Assembly (NCBI GenBank): GCA_905214675.1
Contig: CAJMMS010000014.1
Location: forward strand, 1 to 36,985
Reading direction: 5' to 3'
Origin: an uncultured bacterium
GTDB taxonomy: Bacteria; Bacillota; Clostridia; Lachnospirales; Lachnospiraceae
Length of the DNA stretch: 36,985 nt
How positions within the stretch are numbered: the stretch's first letter is position 1; each line of letters opens with the position of its first letter. Both the position numbers and the translations under genes were made by a program. Of the stretch, positions 24,501-32,132 are shown one piece after another. The notes below the pieces were generated by a model, which ran no database searches, was not told the origin of the DNA, and worked only from the letters and a program-made list of their open reading frames with translations.

Positions 24501-27500
24501 GTCTAACGGGCATCTTGTGTAAGTTGCTTCGTTTCCATAAGACCATCCGATGATGGATGCATGGTTTTTCAGAAGCTCCAGCATGTTCATGTTTCGATCT
24601 ACAACCGGAGTTACCCAGCGGCTGTCCCCTCCAGGGATCGGCACTTTATGATCGCCATATGCTCCGTAGTGTGATTCTACGTTTGCTTCTGCATAAACAT
24701 AAATACCAAGTTCATCTGCCAGATCATATAAAATCTTTGCATTTGGATAATGTGAAGTACGGACTGCATTGACATTGTACTGTTTCATCAGTTTCAGATC
24801 ATCGATGATCTCCTGATTTGTCACGGCACTGCCGTTTTCCAGGCTGGTATCGTGACGGTTGACACCGCGGAAGATAATCTTCTGTCCTGTGATCTGCATC
24901 TGTTCCTGTTCTGCATCGTTAATGTTTACTTTATAGATTTCACGGAAACCTACATGTTCTGCTTCTGCTTCGATCACTTTTCCGGTGCTGTCTTTTAATT
25001 CCAGCGTTACCATGTACAGGTTCGGTGTATCCGGGAACCATTTCTTCGGATTCTTAACTTCGATCGTTGCTGTTTTGCGATCACCCAGATTTACTTTCTT
25101 CTCGCCGTCTGCATCTGCTGCATTCGGATCGGATGCACCTGTCACACCCTGAAGTGCTTTCAGCTTATCATAAGAAATCGTATCCTGACCGATCACTTTT
25201 CTGTCCATGTCTTTCAGTTTGACATCTACGGTATAGCCGCTGGTATCTTCTTTGTCAGTCAGATTGCGGACATCTACATCCACTTTCATCGTAACATCAC
25301 TGTTCTTATCTGTGCGGTCTGCAAAACTTGTCTGTACAAAGAAATCACGAAGTTCTGCACGGCTGTCTTTGGAATACAGATAAATGTCACGCATGATACC
25401 GCTCAGCTGAATGAAATCCTGATTTTCCAGATAACTTCCGATGCCCCATCGATATACTTTCAGTGCGATCGTATTCTTACCATTTTTATTCAGATATGGT
25501 GTGATGTTGAAATCATGAGCCGTAAAGCTGTCTGCCGTATAACCAACCTGTTTTCCGTTGATAAACAGATAATAAGCAGATCTTACGGACTGCAGTGACA
25601 GAAATACTTCACGTCCGTCCCAGTTTTCCGGAAGCTCAAACTCAGTACGGTAATATCCTACCGGATTATAGTGCGTCGGTGCCTGAGGATCATCATACTC
25701 GATGGTATTTCCCTGTGCACTGCCCCACGGATAGATACTGTTTGTATAGATTGCTTCATCAAAATATTTAAAGGTCTTATCTGCGTTTCGATAAGTCTGC
25801 CATGCATGCGGTACAAATTCTTTCTGGAAATCTGCTTTTGCTTCTTCCGGAAGTGTTTCTTCCAGATAACCTTTTGCGTCCGCTGCATCTGCTTTTTCCG
25901 GATTTTCTACCAGTGCAAAATCCCATTCTTTCTGAGTCAGCAGCTTATAGTAAGTGCTTGCTGTCTCATTCTGGTCATCCAGTGCACTCTTCTCGCTGTT
26001 GAATGCAGTGTCTGCATCCTGATACGGAACAAAATCTGCATGAGAAGGCTCTCTGTTTACTTCTGCGGTTGAAATATCTTTGTACCATTCTTTTCCGGTA
26101 AATACCGGTGCTTCATCGGTAACGTAAACACGGATCGTGTTGGAAGTATATTCTTTTCCGCCTGCTGTAAGATAACTTGTAATATCAGCATGGCCTGCTT
26201 TCAGACCTTTGATCTGATTTCCTTCCAGAGAAGCAACTTCCGGATTGCTGCTCACGGTGCGGATACCGCTGCTGATCACTGCTCCGGATGCGTCTTTTGC
26301 GATTGCTGCAAAGTTCGTTGTTTTTCCGGTCTGCAGATAGCTTGCAGAAACTTCCAGACTGATGCTTGCTTTCAGCTCGTTTATGATCCACAGAGATGTT
26401 TTTGCACTTTCTTCTTTCATCTGGATCAGCTGCTGGTTTGCATCATTTGCTGTTGCAACATATTTTCCGGATGCCTTGTTCTGGATCCGGTAATTTCCGC
26501 TTGTCTCATCTTTGATGATCTTCCACTTCTGTGTATCATCGCCTGTGTTTTTCGCCATGGAAGGATAGGAATCCAGATCTCCTCCCTGGATCACAAGTGA
26601 TACATTGTTGCGTGGATGCCAATATACATAACCGTCTCCGGCTTCGGTAAATACCCACATACGTGTCTGGGCAAGTGCCGTATTCCACAGATACAGGTTG
26701 TTTCCTTCGCTGACATTGTCTGCTCCAGGCTCGATCAGATAACCGGCAAATTCTACGTTATCGATGCGATAAACGCCCGGCCATTCTTTTGCTGCTTCCA
26801 GAACAGTCAGTTCTGTGCTGACTTCTTTCCCTTCAAACGCTGCCTTGATCGTTGCCGTTCCAGCTTTTTTTGCGATAACGGTGTTTCCGGAAACTTCTGC
26901 AATATCCGGATTCTCACTGGTGAGCACGGCCTTGCTTCCATCCAGTTCAGCCCCATCCGCATCAAATCCGGTCACAGCTGCGGTTGTACTTTCGCCGGTT
27001 CTTATGGTGCTGCTGCCAAGTGAGAGCTTTACTTCCGGCTCAACCTTTGCCAGTCTCCATGCCTGTGCCGTATCGGACATGCTTACCTGTGCATGGCGGT
27101 TTGCAGAAGTACTTGCATAACGGGAACCATTTTTCAGATAATACTGATCTTCTGTTCCTGCCACTTTCTCGATCGTCCATTTCTGGTTTGCAGATGCGGC
27201 ATTCTTTCTCTGAAGGCTGACAGCTGAAGTATCTGCCTGCATGACAAGCTGTGCATCCTGCTTATTGTACCAGTAATAGCTTCCATCCTCAGCCTGTTCA
27301 AAATAGAACATCTCACAGTCTGCCGGTGCATTTGCCTCCTGCTCCCACAGCCAGAGATTATTGCCCTCGGATGCCTGGTTTCCTCCAGGAGCCATTCTCT
27401 GTGTCTCATCTTCCGTATGATAAATACGGTAGAGTCCTTTCAGTCCGTCCGCTGCTTTGCCGGTCTCTGCTTTTGCGACTGTTCCGAGGCTTCCGATGGA

Positions 27501-27569
27501 AGTCAGAACCATTGCCATGACAAGAACCATGGACAAAACAAAACGAACACTTCTGGTTACATTTTTCAT
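21579..27569 (-). CDS. Giant secreted GH2 glycosidase (beta-galactosidase-like), enzyme A
   Basis: 1996 residues from the ATG at 27567-27569 (AAGGAGG eight bases upstream; an in-frame ATG at 27626 lies in the promoter). Order: signal peptide (1-35); ricin-type trefoil-like domain (about 45-180); Big_2 domain (about 180-262); second ricin-like domain (about 265-400); second Big_2 (about 400-490); GH2 jelly roll (about 520-745); GH2 Ig domain; TIM barrel (about 900-1200); Ig-like domain 4; beta-galactosidase small-chain domain (about 1323-1637); Ala-rich coiled coil (about 1660-1895); Fn3-like domain (about 1900-1996). Predicted acid/base Glu1014 lies in SYGNEA and nucleophile Glu1106 in EQEYEHAMG. 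It should remove beta-linked sugars from glycans outside the cell; the ricin-like domains suggest glycan anchoring. There is no LPXTG. It has its own repeat-bearing promoter. Confidence 0.92.
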   Translation of the reverse strand: MKNVTRSVRFVLSMVLVMAMVLTSIGSLGTVAKAETGKAADGLKGLYRIYHTEDETQRMAPGGNQASEGNNLWLWEQEANAPADCEMFYFEQAEDGSYYWYNKQDAQLVMQADTSAVSLQRKNAASANQKWTIEKVAGTEDQYYLKNGSRYASTSANRHAQVSMSDTAQAWRLAKVEPEVKLSLGSSTIRTGESTTAAVTGFDADGAELDGSKAVLTSENPDIAEVSGNTVIAKKAGTATIKAAFEGKEVSTELTVLEAAKEWPGVYRIDNVEFAGYLIEPGADNVSEGNNLYLWNTALAQTRMWVFTEAGDGYVYWHPRNNVSLVIQGGDLDSYPSMAKNTGDDTQKWKIIKDETSGNYRIQNKASGKYVATANDANQQLIQMKEESAKTSLWIINELKASISLEVSASYLQTGKTTNFAAIAKDASGAVISSGIRTVSSNPEVASLEGNQIKGLKAGHADITSYLTAGGKEYTSNTIRVYVTDEAPVFTGKEWYKDISTAEVNREPSHADFVPYQDADTAFNSEKSALDDQNETASTYYKLLTQKEWDFALVENPEKADAADAKGYLEETLPEEAKADFQKEFVPHAWQTYRNADKTFKYFDEAIYTNSIYPWGSAQGNTIEYDDPQAPTHYNPVGYYRTEFELPENWDGREVFLSLQSVRSAYYLFINGKQVGYTADSFTAHDFNITPYLNKNGKNTIALKVYRWGIGSYLENQDFIQLSGIMRDIYLYSKDSRAELRDFFVQTSFADRTDKNSDVTMKVDVDVRNLTDKEDTSGYTVDVKLKDMDRKVIGQDTISYDKLKALQGVTGASDPNAADADGEKKVNLGDRKTATIEVKNPKKWFPDTPNLYMVTLELKDSTGKVIEAEAEHVGFREIYKVNINDAEQEQMQITGQKIIFRGVNRHDTSLENGSAVTNQEIIDDLKLMKQYNVNAVRTSHYPNAKILYDLADELGIYVYAEANVESHYGAYGDHKVPIPGGDSRWVTPVVDRNMNMLELLKNHASIIGWSYGNEATYTRCPLDNTYCFWAAAMAVLNRDPSRLRMYERESDGYYHRYQKDAGADPWGMETRSKNIVDVHSTQYPEAKNVESYAKNTNNKLPYFEQEYEHAMGQSFGSFNEFWKLNRTYANVQGGFIWDWADQSLATTREDGKTFWAYGGDWMDASSNADAFCANGVLFADHTPSAKAVQMRYDHQQVNFYLENEDAKVTDGTIKVKVVNELENSTLENYNIIWSLKKDDKEIATKTISLNAPGMDGETFGEEVITIELPKVQPQTGDTYMLEFSVQNKVKPDWDATLTKYDNVVAHEQFDLTPEYKEKQTLDYNAMAEFTKAEDDGNTLSIEGVTKEGKTYSLKMDKATGILSDYTVDGKVVLEKGPVPSFWRAQNYNDTPIAYNRNLRNTDDNMELVDSPVITQDENRKHIRVALNVKLPVDAEQTLLYDIYGDGEIVVRSAFTPRSNFAPGTAGAQALPKVGVRMTVAAGYENLEYFGRGPEENYIDRKTATDVGVYKSTVTDQFVSKYVKPQENGNHTDVRWTSLTDNDGNGILVAADGTVESSALHVKAENINPVSWTDYPYNNQTIRHSTEVPMDEQTYLCLDAIQRGVSNTGFFNHVPLEGFYPTTKQNADGSYNTYAERFRIVPVTSDTDKMEESKAGFEASSAAGELEEIKNQAVAAKNDAETAAKAAEAAKADAEAAKAKAEEVKAAAEEAKKAAEEAKAAADVDKAAAEAAQAKAEVAQKAAETAEAEAQKAQTASEAAQAKAEAAQKAAKEAEDAAKNYANDAEAAKTAAEAAKTTAENAKKDAETAAKAAEAAKDSVSAQKDLAEAAAGAAKASADAAKAAQANAEAAAKAAEEAQKKAEEILAKAQKEAEEKRAEAQKQLEEVQAMQKRLENQLAKTEFAAKKVKVKSVKGAKKAVKVNWNKVESADGYVIEYAKKANFKGKKTIAVTADKKARTIKKLSAKKTYYVRVKAYKVVDNEKVYTAYSAKKKVRTK
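21701..21920 (-). repeat. 220-bp perfect direct repeat, copy 1 (partner at 32255-32474)
   Basis: This stretch, coding for the end of the coiled coil and most of the Fn3-like domain of enzyme A, is identical base for base to 32255-32474 in enzyme B, offset 10,554 bp, same orientation. Similarity extends on both sides with scattered differences. Confidence 0.9.
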
Positions 27570-27611
27570 TTTACTTTCCTCCTTTTCCGGGATTTTCTCC
27601 CTTTTGAAAAA

Positions 27612-27644
27612 AGTATAGGAAAGCAAGTGTTCCAGAAGTGTTCC
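27612..27644 (-). promoter_or_regulatory. Activator-type promoter of GH2 enzyme A with GGAACACTT repeats
   Basis: On the minus strand a -10 box TATACT (27612-27617) lacks a good -35 box. Instead GGAACACTT occurs twice in direct orientation (27636-27644 and 27625-27633), period 11 bp, the nearer copy ending 7 nt before the -10. This matches the layout bound by SARP-type activators. The adjacent response regulator has that type of output domain. Confidence 0.65.
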
Positions 27645-27655
27645 TTTTTGAGGTG

Positions 27656-27685
27656 TTTACTGCTGTTTTACTGTTTTAATTACTG
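27656..27685 (-). repeat. CAGTAAW heptamer repeats upstream of the enzyme A promoter
   Basis: Reading the minus strand, CAGTAAT (27679-27685), CAGTAAA (27667-27673) and CAGTAAA (27656-27662) are spaced 12 and 11 bp apart. The first overlaps the end of the response-regulator gene. They sit 12 bp upstream of the GGAACACTT pair and are on the same DNA face. Confidence 0.55.
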
Positions 27686-28500
27686 TAATTTGACATTACA
27701 ATCCCGGCCTGACGTTCCAGAACCGGAAGAAAGGCCTCGCTCCAGGAATACTGTGCCATAAATTCATCTGAAAATTTTTCTGCTGCATGGATCTGCCCTT
27801 CCATCAGTCCATAATAATCACAGGAAACGCCCTTTGTCTCCAGATACATTCGTCCACGCTCGCTGTGAAGCATCCAGAGAAGTCCATGATCCCGCAGTGT
27901 ATTTTTCAGGTTCATCACTGCTTTTCGGAAACGTCCTTTCACCTGTTCACTGAACGGTTCTTCTTCCCATAACAGATCCACGGCAAATTCCATTTCCACA
28001 ATGCCGCCCCGTCTTGCCACAAGAAGTGCAAGCAGTTCTTTTGCCTTTCTGCTGCTAAAATCAATCGCATGACCGTTTAAAAACAGATCAAATCTGCCAA
28101 ACGTGTGGATTTCCAGCTGCATTTCATCTTTTTGTTCCGTTCTTACCAGCCTTCTTGCTTTATCCAGTGCACGGTCCACCTCTTCCTGTCCAAACGGCTT
28201 CAGCAGATAATCACAGGCATCCAGCTGATAGGCATCAAATGCGTACTGGTCGTATGCTGTGACAAACGCTGCCTGAAGATCCGGTTTTTCTTTGTGCATC
28301 TGATCCAGCAGTTCCAGTCCCGTGATCCCCGGCATCCTGATATCACAAAATGCAAAATCCACCGGATGCCCGGCAACGTACTGCAATGCCTGCTTTGGGT
28401 TTACAAATTTTCCGCAAATTTCAATATCTTTGTGTTTTTCACATAAATAGCTTAATTCTTCCAGGATCAATGGTTCATCATCTATCAGAATAATTTTCAT
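27676..28500 (-). CDS. Response regulator with OmpR/SARP-like output domain
   Basis: 274 residues from the ATG at 28498-28500 (GGAGG nine bases upstream), overlapping the kinase gene by 23 bp; a longer in-frame start inside the kinase gene is unlikely. The receiver domain (1-115) has Asp7/Asp8, phospho-acceptor Asp53 in FCDIRMPG, Thr81 and Lys101 in LLKPF. The C-terminal part (about 130-225) is a winged helix of the OmpR/BTAD type: FGRFDLFLNGHAIDFSSRKA, KELLALLVARRGG, LLWEEEPFSEQ and RKAVMNLKNTLRDHG. This pattern is that of SARP-like activators. It probably controls the flanking GH2 genes; direct repeats of suitable geometry lie just downstream. Confidence 0.9.
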   Translation of the reverse strand: MKIILIDDEPLILEELSYLCEKHKDIEICGKFVNPKQALQYVAGHPVDFAFCDIRMPGITGLELLDQMHKEKPDLQAAFVTAYDQYAFDAYQLDACDYLLKPFGQEEVDRALDKARRLVRTEQKDEMQLEIHTFGRFDLFLNGHAIDFSSRKAKELLALLVARRGGIVEMEFAVDLLWEEEPFSEQVKGRFRKAVMNLKNTLRDHGLLWMLHSERGRMYLETKGVSCDYYGLMEGQIHAAEKFSDEFMAQYSWSEAFLPVLERQAGIVMSNYSN

Positions 28501-30355
28501 CGTCTGTCTCCTCCCATGGAATATGTATTGTCTGCCTGCACCCTTCTCCTTTTCTGCTCTCAATCTCAAGATCCGCATTTAGAAATTCTTTCAGACGCAG
28601 CTTCAGATTTCTTATGGCAATCCCGTCTGCATCTTTCAGTTTTTCGGTGTCAAATCCTGCCCCGTCATCCAGGATCTGAACACAGATTTCTCCGTTTTTC
28701 CGAAAACTTCGGATCTGTACGGTGCCGCCCTCCATCTTCTGGCAGATTCCGTGACATACCGCGTTTTCTACCAGCGGTTGGATCGTCAGAGGCGGTATCC
28801 GGAACTTTTCTTCCTGAAGATCCCACTGAACCTGAAGCCTCTCCCCAAAACGAATCTTTTCAATGTGCAGATACCGCTCAATCGTCTTACATTCTTCCCG
28901 AAACGGAATCATCTCTGCAGATTCCAGTGCATTCATATTTCCACGCAAAAATACGGCAAAATCGTAGACTGCCTGTTCTGCCTCTTTCGGACGCGTCCGG
29001 CAGAGCACTTTGATCGACATCAGGGCATTTTGCAAAAAATGCGGTTTGATCTGATGCAGTGCAAGCTCCAGCCGAGCTTCCTGGAGCTTCTGCTCAATCT
29101 TCGCCGCCTCCAGTGCCCTCTGCTGGATTTTATTCATACGCCAGCGGTCAATGACATTGACGCTCAGATCAAAAGCGATCACTCCGACAAGCATGAAAAT
29201 ACCTCCACTATAAGGAAGCATGCCGATATGTGCGAAATCTGACAATACGATCCCGGTATACAAAAGCAATATGCCTATTTCCCAGATCATATCTTCTCCG
29301 GATATTTCTTCTTTTTTGCGATACCCTGCAAAGCGGATCAGCAGTAGCAGCCAGACACCCACGTCCATGGTCAGCTTCCATGATAAAATCCCTTCAAAAG
29401 CTGCAAGGCTCATCACAATGACACCGGTGATCAGAATCCCTTCCCGAATTCCGAAATCTTTTTTCTGCCGGTCTTTTTTATAACCGTTTTTCAGAAGAAA
29501 TTCCCAGACCAGACTTTCCATCACGCATACAGAAAACAGAATCAGATCATAATATTTCAAAGTCCCGCCTATGACTGCCGAAAACGCTGCATCGGAATAG
29601 ATCATATGGATGGCCAATAAGAACAGCACCAGAAAAACACTTCTGCTGTAACCGCTGTCCGGCGTGATCTTCAGCTGTAATAAATAAGAACATAAAAACA
29701 ACATATGCATGCCAAGCAACAGGATCATCCAGGTATGATAACGGTCATACTGTTCACTCCACACGCTTTCATCCTGGATCCGCGGTGTAAAAGACAGCCC
29801 CGGAAGCAGATATCCCGCTGTTTCTATGATCAGATCACATTCCGAAGACTGAAGCGTAATGGTCGTCCTGATCGACGTATCCCTGCTGACTTTCAGTGCA
29901 TCCGGATCAGAAGAAACTACTCCGCTTTTCTCAATACATTTTCCATTCAGATAAATCCGATAAGCCGCCGGCATACCTTTCAGGCTCACAGAAACGTCAA
30001 ATTGCGGCGGACAGTTTTTCAGTTTTACACGGTAACTTCCCCAGTTGAACATCCCTGCATTTTTTCGGGGCATATAAGAAGGCACCCTGACAAACTTCCC
30101 GGAAACCTGCTCTTCATCCAGCTCCGTAGCAATGAATTTCTGTTCAAAAAACTCCCATTCTCCGCACAGATCGACTGCTTTTCCGCTTTGCAGTCCAAAC
30201 TGTTTGAAATCTGCTTCTCCCTTACAGACCACCTGTTTCTGCGGCATCATGAGAACGGTCAGCATTGCTGCAGTACATACAGCAAACACCGCAGCAAGAA
30301 AAAGAAACCTTCGATTTTTTTCTGTTCTATTTAAAATCCGCATATAAAAACTCAT
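28478..30355 (-). CDS. 7TM (7TMR-DISM-like) sensor histidine kinase
   Basis: 625 residues from the ATG at 30355; alternatives are TTG 30370 and ATG 30343, and the ribosome binding site does not decide. One membrane segment (about 17-35), then an extracytoplasmic jelly-roll-like domain (about 60-195: CGEWEFFE, VRVPSYM, WGSYRVKL, AYRIYLNGKCIEKSG). Seven membrane segments follow (about 209-400), then a coiled linker, and a LytS/YesM-type kinase core with the phospho-acceptor His439 in QIKPHFLQNAL. The ATPase domain has PPLTIQPLVENAVCHG and DDGAGFD. The sensor part belongs to the 7TMR-DISM type, whose external domain is predicted to bind carbohydrates. Its start overlaps the solute-binding gene and its end overlaps the regulator gene, so the three are co-translated. 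Confidence 0.92.
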   Translation of the reverse strand: MSFYMRILNRTEKNRRFLFLAAVFAVCTAAMLTVLMMPQKQVVCKGEADFKQFGLQSGKAVDLCGEWEFFEQKFIATELDEEQVSGKFVRVPSYMPRKNAGMFNWGSYRVKLKNCPPQFDVSVSLKGMPAAYRIYLNGKCIEKSGVVSSDPDALKVSRDTSIRTTITLQSSECDLIIETAGYLLPGLSFTPRIQDESVWSEQYDRYHTWMILLLGMHMLFLCSYLLQLKITPDSGYSRSVFLVLFLLAIHMIYSDAAFSAVIGGTLKYYDLILFSVCVMESLVWEFLLKNGYKKDRQKKDFGIREGILITGVIVMSLAAFEGILSWKLTMDVGVWLLLLIRFAGYRKKEEISGEDMIWEIGILLLYTGIVLSDFAHIGMLPYSGGIFMLVGVIAFDLSVNVIDRWRMNKIQQRALEAAKIEQKLQEARLELALHQIKPHFLQNALMSIKVLCRTRPKEAEQAVYDFAVFLRGNMNALESAEMIPFREECKTIERYLHIEKIRFGERLQVQWDLQEEKFRIPPLTIQPLVENAVCHGICQKMEGGTVQIRSFRKNGEICVQILDDGAGFDTEKLKDADGIAIRNLKLRLKEFLNADLEIESRKGEGCRQTIHIPWEETDDENYSDR

Positions 30356-31928
30356 ATCCTCCACCTGCAATATTCATGCTTGTCTCAAAACCGGTCAGGT
30401 TCCGGTTCAGTAACAGGCTTTCTTTTCGAAGCTGCAATGGAATCATCGGCACATCTTCCATCAATGCTTTTTCTGCTTTATATAAGGTGCTAAGTCTGAT
30501 CTGCTCATCTGTCTGCCTTTCAGCCTCTCTCAGACATTTCTGTACCGTGCCGCTTTGACTTTCTCCTTCCCCATAAGTGTAATCATAATTCCAGCTCTGC
30601 AGATAGGCCATCACATCTGCATATTCTGCGATAATACCAGTGAGCGTAACAGTACCGTTGTTTTTCTCTGCCCAGAATGCATCTCCGGTTGCCGTTTCCA
30701 GTTCCACCGAGATTCCAAGCTTTTTCTCCCACTGGCGTTTGATTTCCGTTCCTTCCTGTATGCTCCATGGATCATCATTCACCAGCAGCTTTATTTTCAC
30801 ATCTTCCGCTCTGGAAATATGCAGTTTTTTGAATGCTTCTCCAAGCTTTTCTTCTGCAAGCTTCTGACTTCCGTATTTTGTACACGGCAGATCCTGATAA
30901 TTCTCTGTGTAAGTTTTCAAAATACCAAGACCGTTTTCCGGAACATAGCGTGCATTCGGCACAAGAAAATCACTGTCCATATTTTCTGTGTATTCTACCC
31001 GGTTCAATGCATAATTTAACGCCTGGCGAAATTCCCTGCACTGCAAAGGTCCTTCGGTCTGCAGATCCAGATAAAGACTTTCACAGATCCCGGTCATCAC
31101 TTTTTTCTGAATTCCGGCATTGTATTTTTCCGCTCCTTTTAACGGGATCGGCATCACATCGACCTCTCCTTTTACAAACCTTTCATATGCTTCATCCACT
31201 GACTCCAGGCATACCGCTTCCACCCTATCCAGCCGGATGTTGTCCCGTTCCCAGTAATAGGGATTCTTTTTCATACTTACCAGCTCTTCACTCCAGGTGT
31301 CCAGTGTAAATGGTCCATTGCAGTCTTCCGGCCGCAATATTTCCGTCGCATCTTTTCTTATCGGCACAAAACTTCGTAAAGCCAGAAGCTGCAGAAACTG
31401 AACCTGCGGATGCTCCAGCTCGATCTGAAGCGTTTTTTCATTCAGCACTGTCACACCCAGTTCTTCGATTCTCTTTTTCCCCTGATAAATGTCTTCTGCA
31501 TTTTTTATGATCGCTGCATAAGAGTTAAAATATTCCGGTTCCACCAGTTTTTGGAATGCCCCAAGAAAATCATCTGCTGTAACAGGAGTACCATCACTGT
31601 AACAGGCATCATCCCGCAAATAAAATGTATAAACCTTCTGGTCCTCCGAAATTTCATAGCGGTCTGCCATTCCGTACTGAAGTTCGTACTGATACACCCG
31701 CATAAGTCCTTCCAGCAAATAACAGGAAATCGTCTGCTCTGCACTGCCTTTCAGTTTCAGATGATTCAGGCCTTCTCCCGAAAACATGCTGTAATTGACG
31801 TACCGCATAACTTTTTCCTGCCCGTCCGATTCTTTCGTTACACTTTCCGTTTCCTTCTGCCGTGCACATCCCCCTGCCAGCAACATTACCATAAAAATCA
31901 GAAAACACCGTCTCAAAAAACCTTTCAT
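30327..31928 (-). CDS. Family 5 (peptide/oligosaccharide) solute-binding lipoprotein
   Basis: 533 residues from the ATG at 31926-31928 (AAGGG nine bases upstream). The lipobox LAGGC gives lipidated Cys21. The mature protein has the SBP_bac_5 layout of OppA/DppA: LLEGLMRV, YTFYLRDDACYSDGTPVTADDF, NGPFTLDTW, ALNYALNR, and a terminal PMIPLQLRKESLLL. In ABC importers it would deliver peptides or oligosaccharides, but no permease or ATPase gene is near. It overlaps the sensor kinase gene, so it may act as the ligand-binding partner of that kinase (inference). It begins the operon after the enzyme B terminator. Confidence 0.9.
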   Translation of the reverse strand: MKGFLRRCFLIFMVMLLAGGCARQKETESVTKESDGQEKVMRYVNYSMFSGEGLNHLKLKGSAEQTISCYLLEGLMRVYQYELQYGMADRYEISEDQKVYTFYLRDDACYSDGTPVTADDFLGAFQKLVEPEYFNSYAAIIKNAEDIYQGKKRIEELGVTVLNEKTLQIELEHPQVQFLQLLALRSFVPIRKDATEILRPEDCNGPFTLDTWSEELVSMKKNPYYWERDNIRLDRVEAVCLESVDEAYERFVKGEVDVMPIPLKGAEKYNAGIQKKVMTGICESLYLDLQTEGPLQCREFRQALNYALNRVEYTENMDSDFLVPNARYVPENGLGILKTYTENYQDLPCTKYGSQKLAEEKLGEAFKKLHISRAEDVKIKLLVNDDPWSIQEGTEIKRQWEKKLGISVELETATGDAFWAEKNNGTVTLTGIIAEYADVMAYLQSWNYDYTYGEGESQSGTVQKCLREAERQTDEQIRLSTLYKAEKALMEDVPMIPLQLRKESLLLNRNLTGFETSMNIAGGGYEFLYADFK

Positions 31929-31962
31929 TGTCACTTTCCCTTCTCCCACCATGATTAAGATA

Positions 31963-31991
31963 ATGATATAATATTTTTCCTGTTTTTTCAA
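31963..31991 (-). promoter_or_regulatory. Possible promoter of the SBP-kinase-regulator operon
   Basis: On the minus strand TTGAAA (31986-31991), a 17-bp spacer, and TATCAT (31963-31968), 35 bp before the start codon. The region is AT-rich, so other -10 choices exist. No GGAACACTT or CAGTAAA repeats are seen here. Confidence 0.4.
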
Positions 31992-32025
31992 TCTTCCGGC
32001 AGGATATGATTTTTGAATACACAAC

Positions 32026-32079
32026 AAAAAGACAGAAGCATGTGGCGGAAATAAATTCCATCGCATGCTCTGTCTTTTT
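32026..32079 (-). terminator. Terminator of GH2 enzyme B gene
   Basis: Arms AAAAAGACAGAAGCATG and CATGCTCTGTCTTTTT pair with one bulged base around a 21-nt loop, followed by T5 on the transcribed strand. It starts 54 bp past the stop codon and isolates enzyme B from the binding-protein operon. Confidence 0.85.
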
Positions 32080-32132
32080 GCTGCCGGCCTTTTCTGAAAC
32101 ACTATATCATGCCAGCTTTTCTTTCTTATGTT

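Noticed and set aside
31929..32102. N-terminal extension of the solute-binding lipoprotein
   Set aside because: The lipoprotein signal starts at 31928 with a suitable site; the extension runs into the enzyme B terminator.
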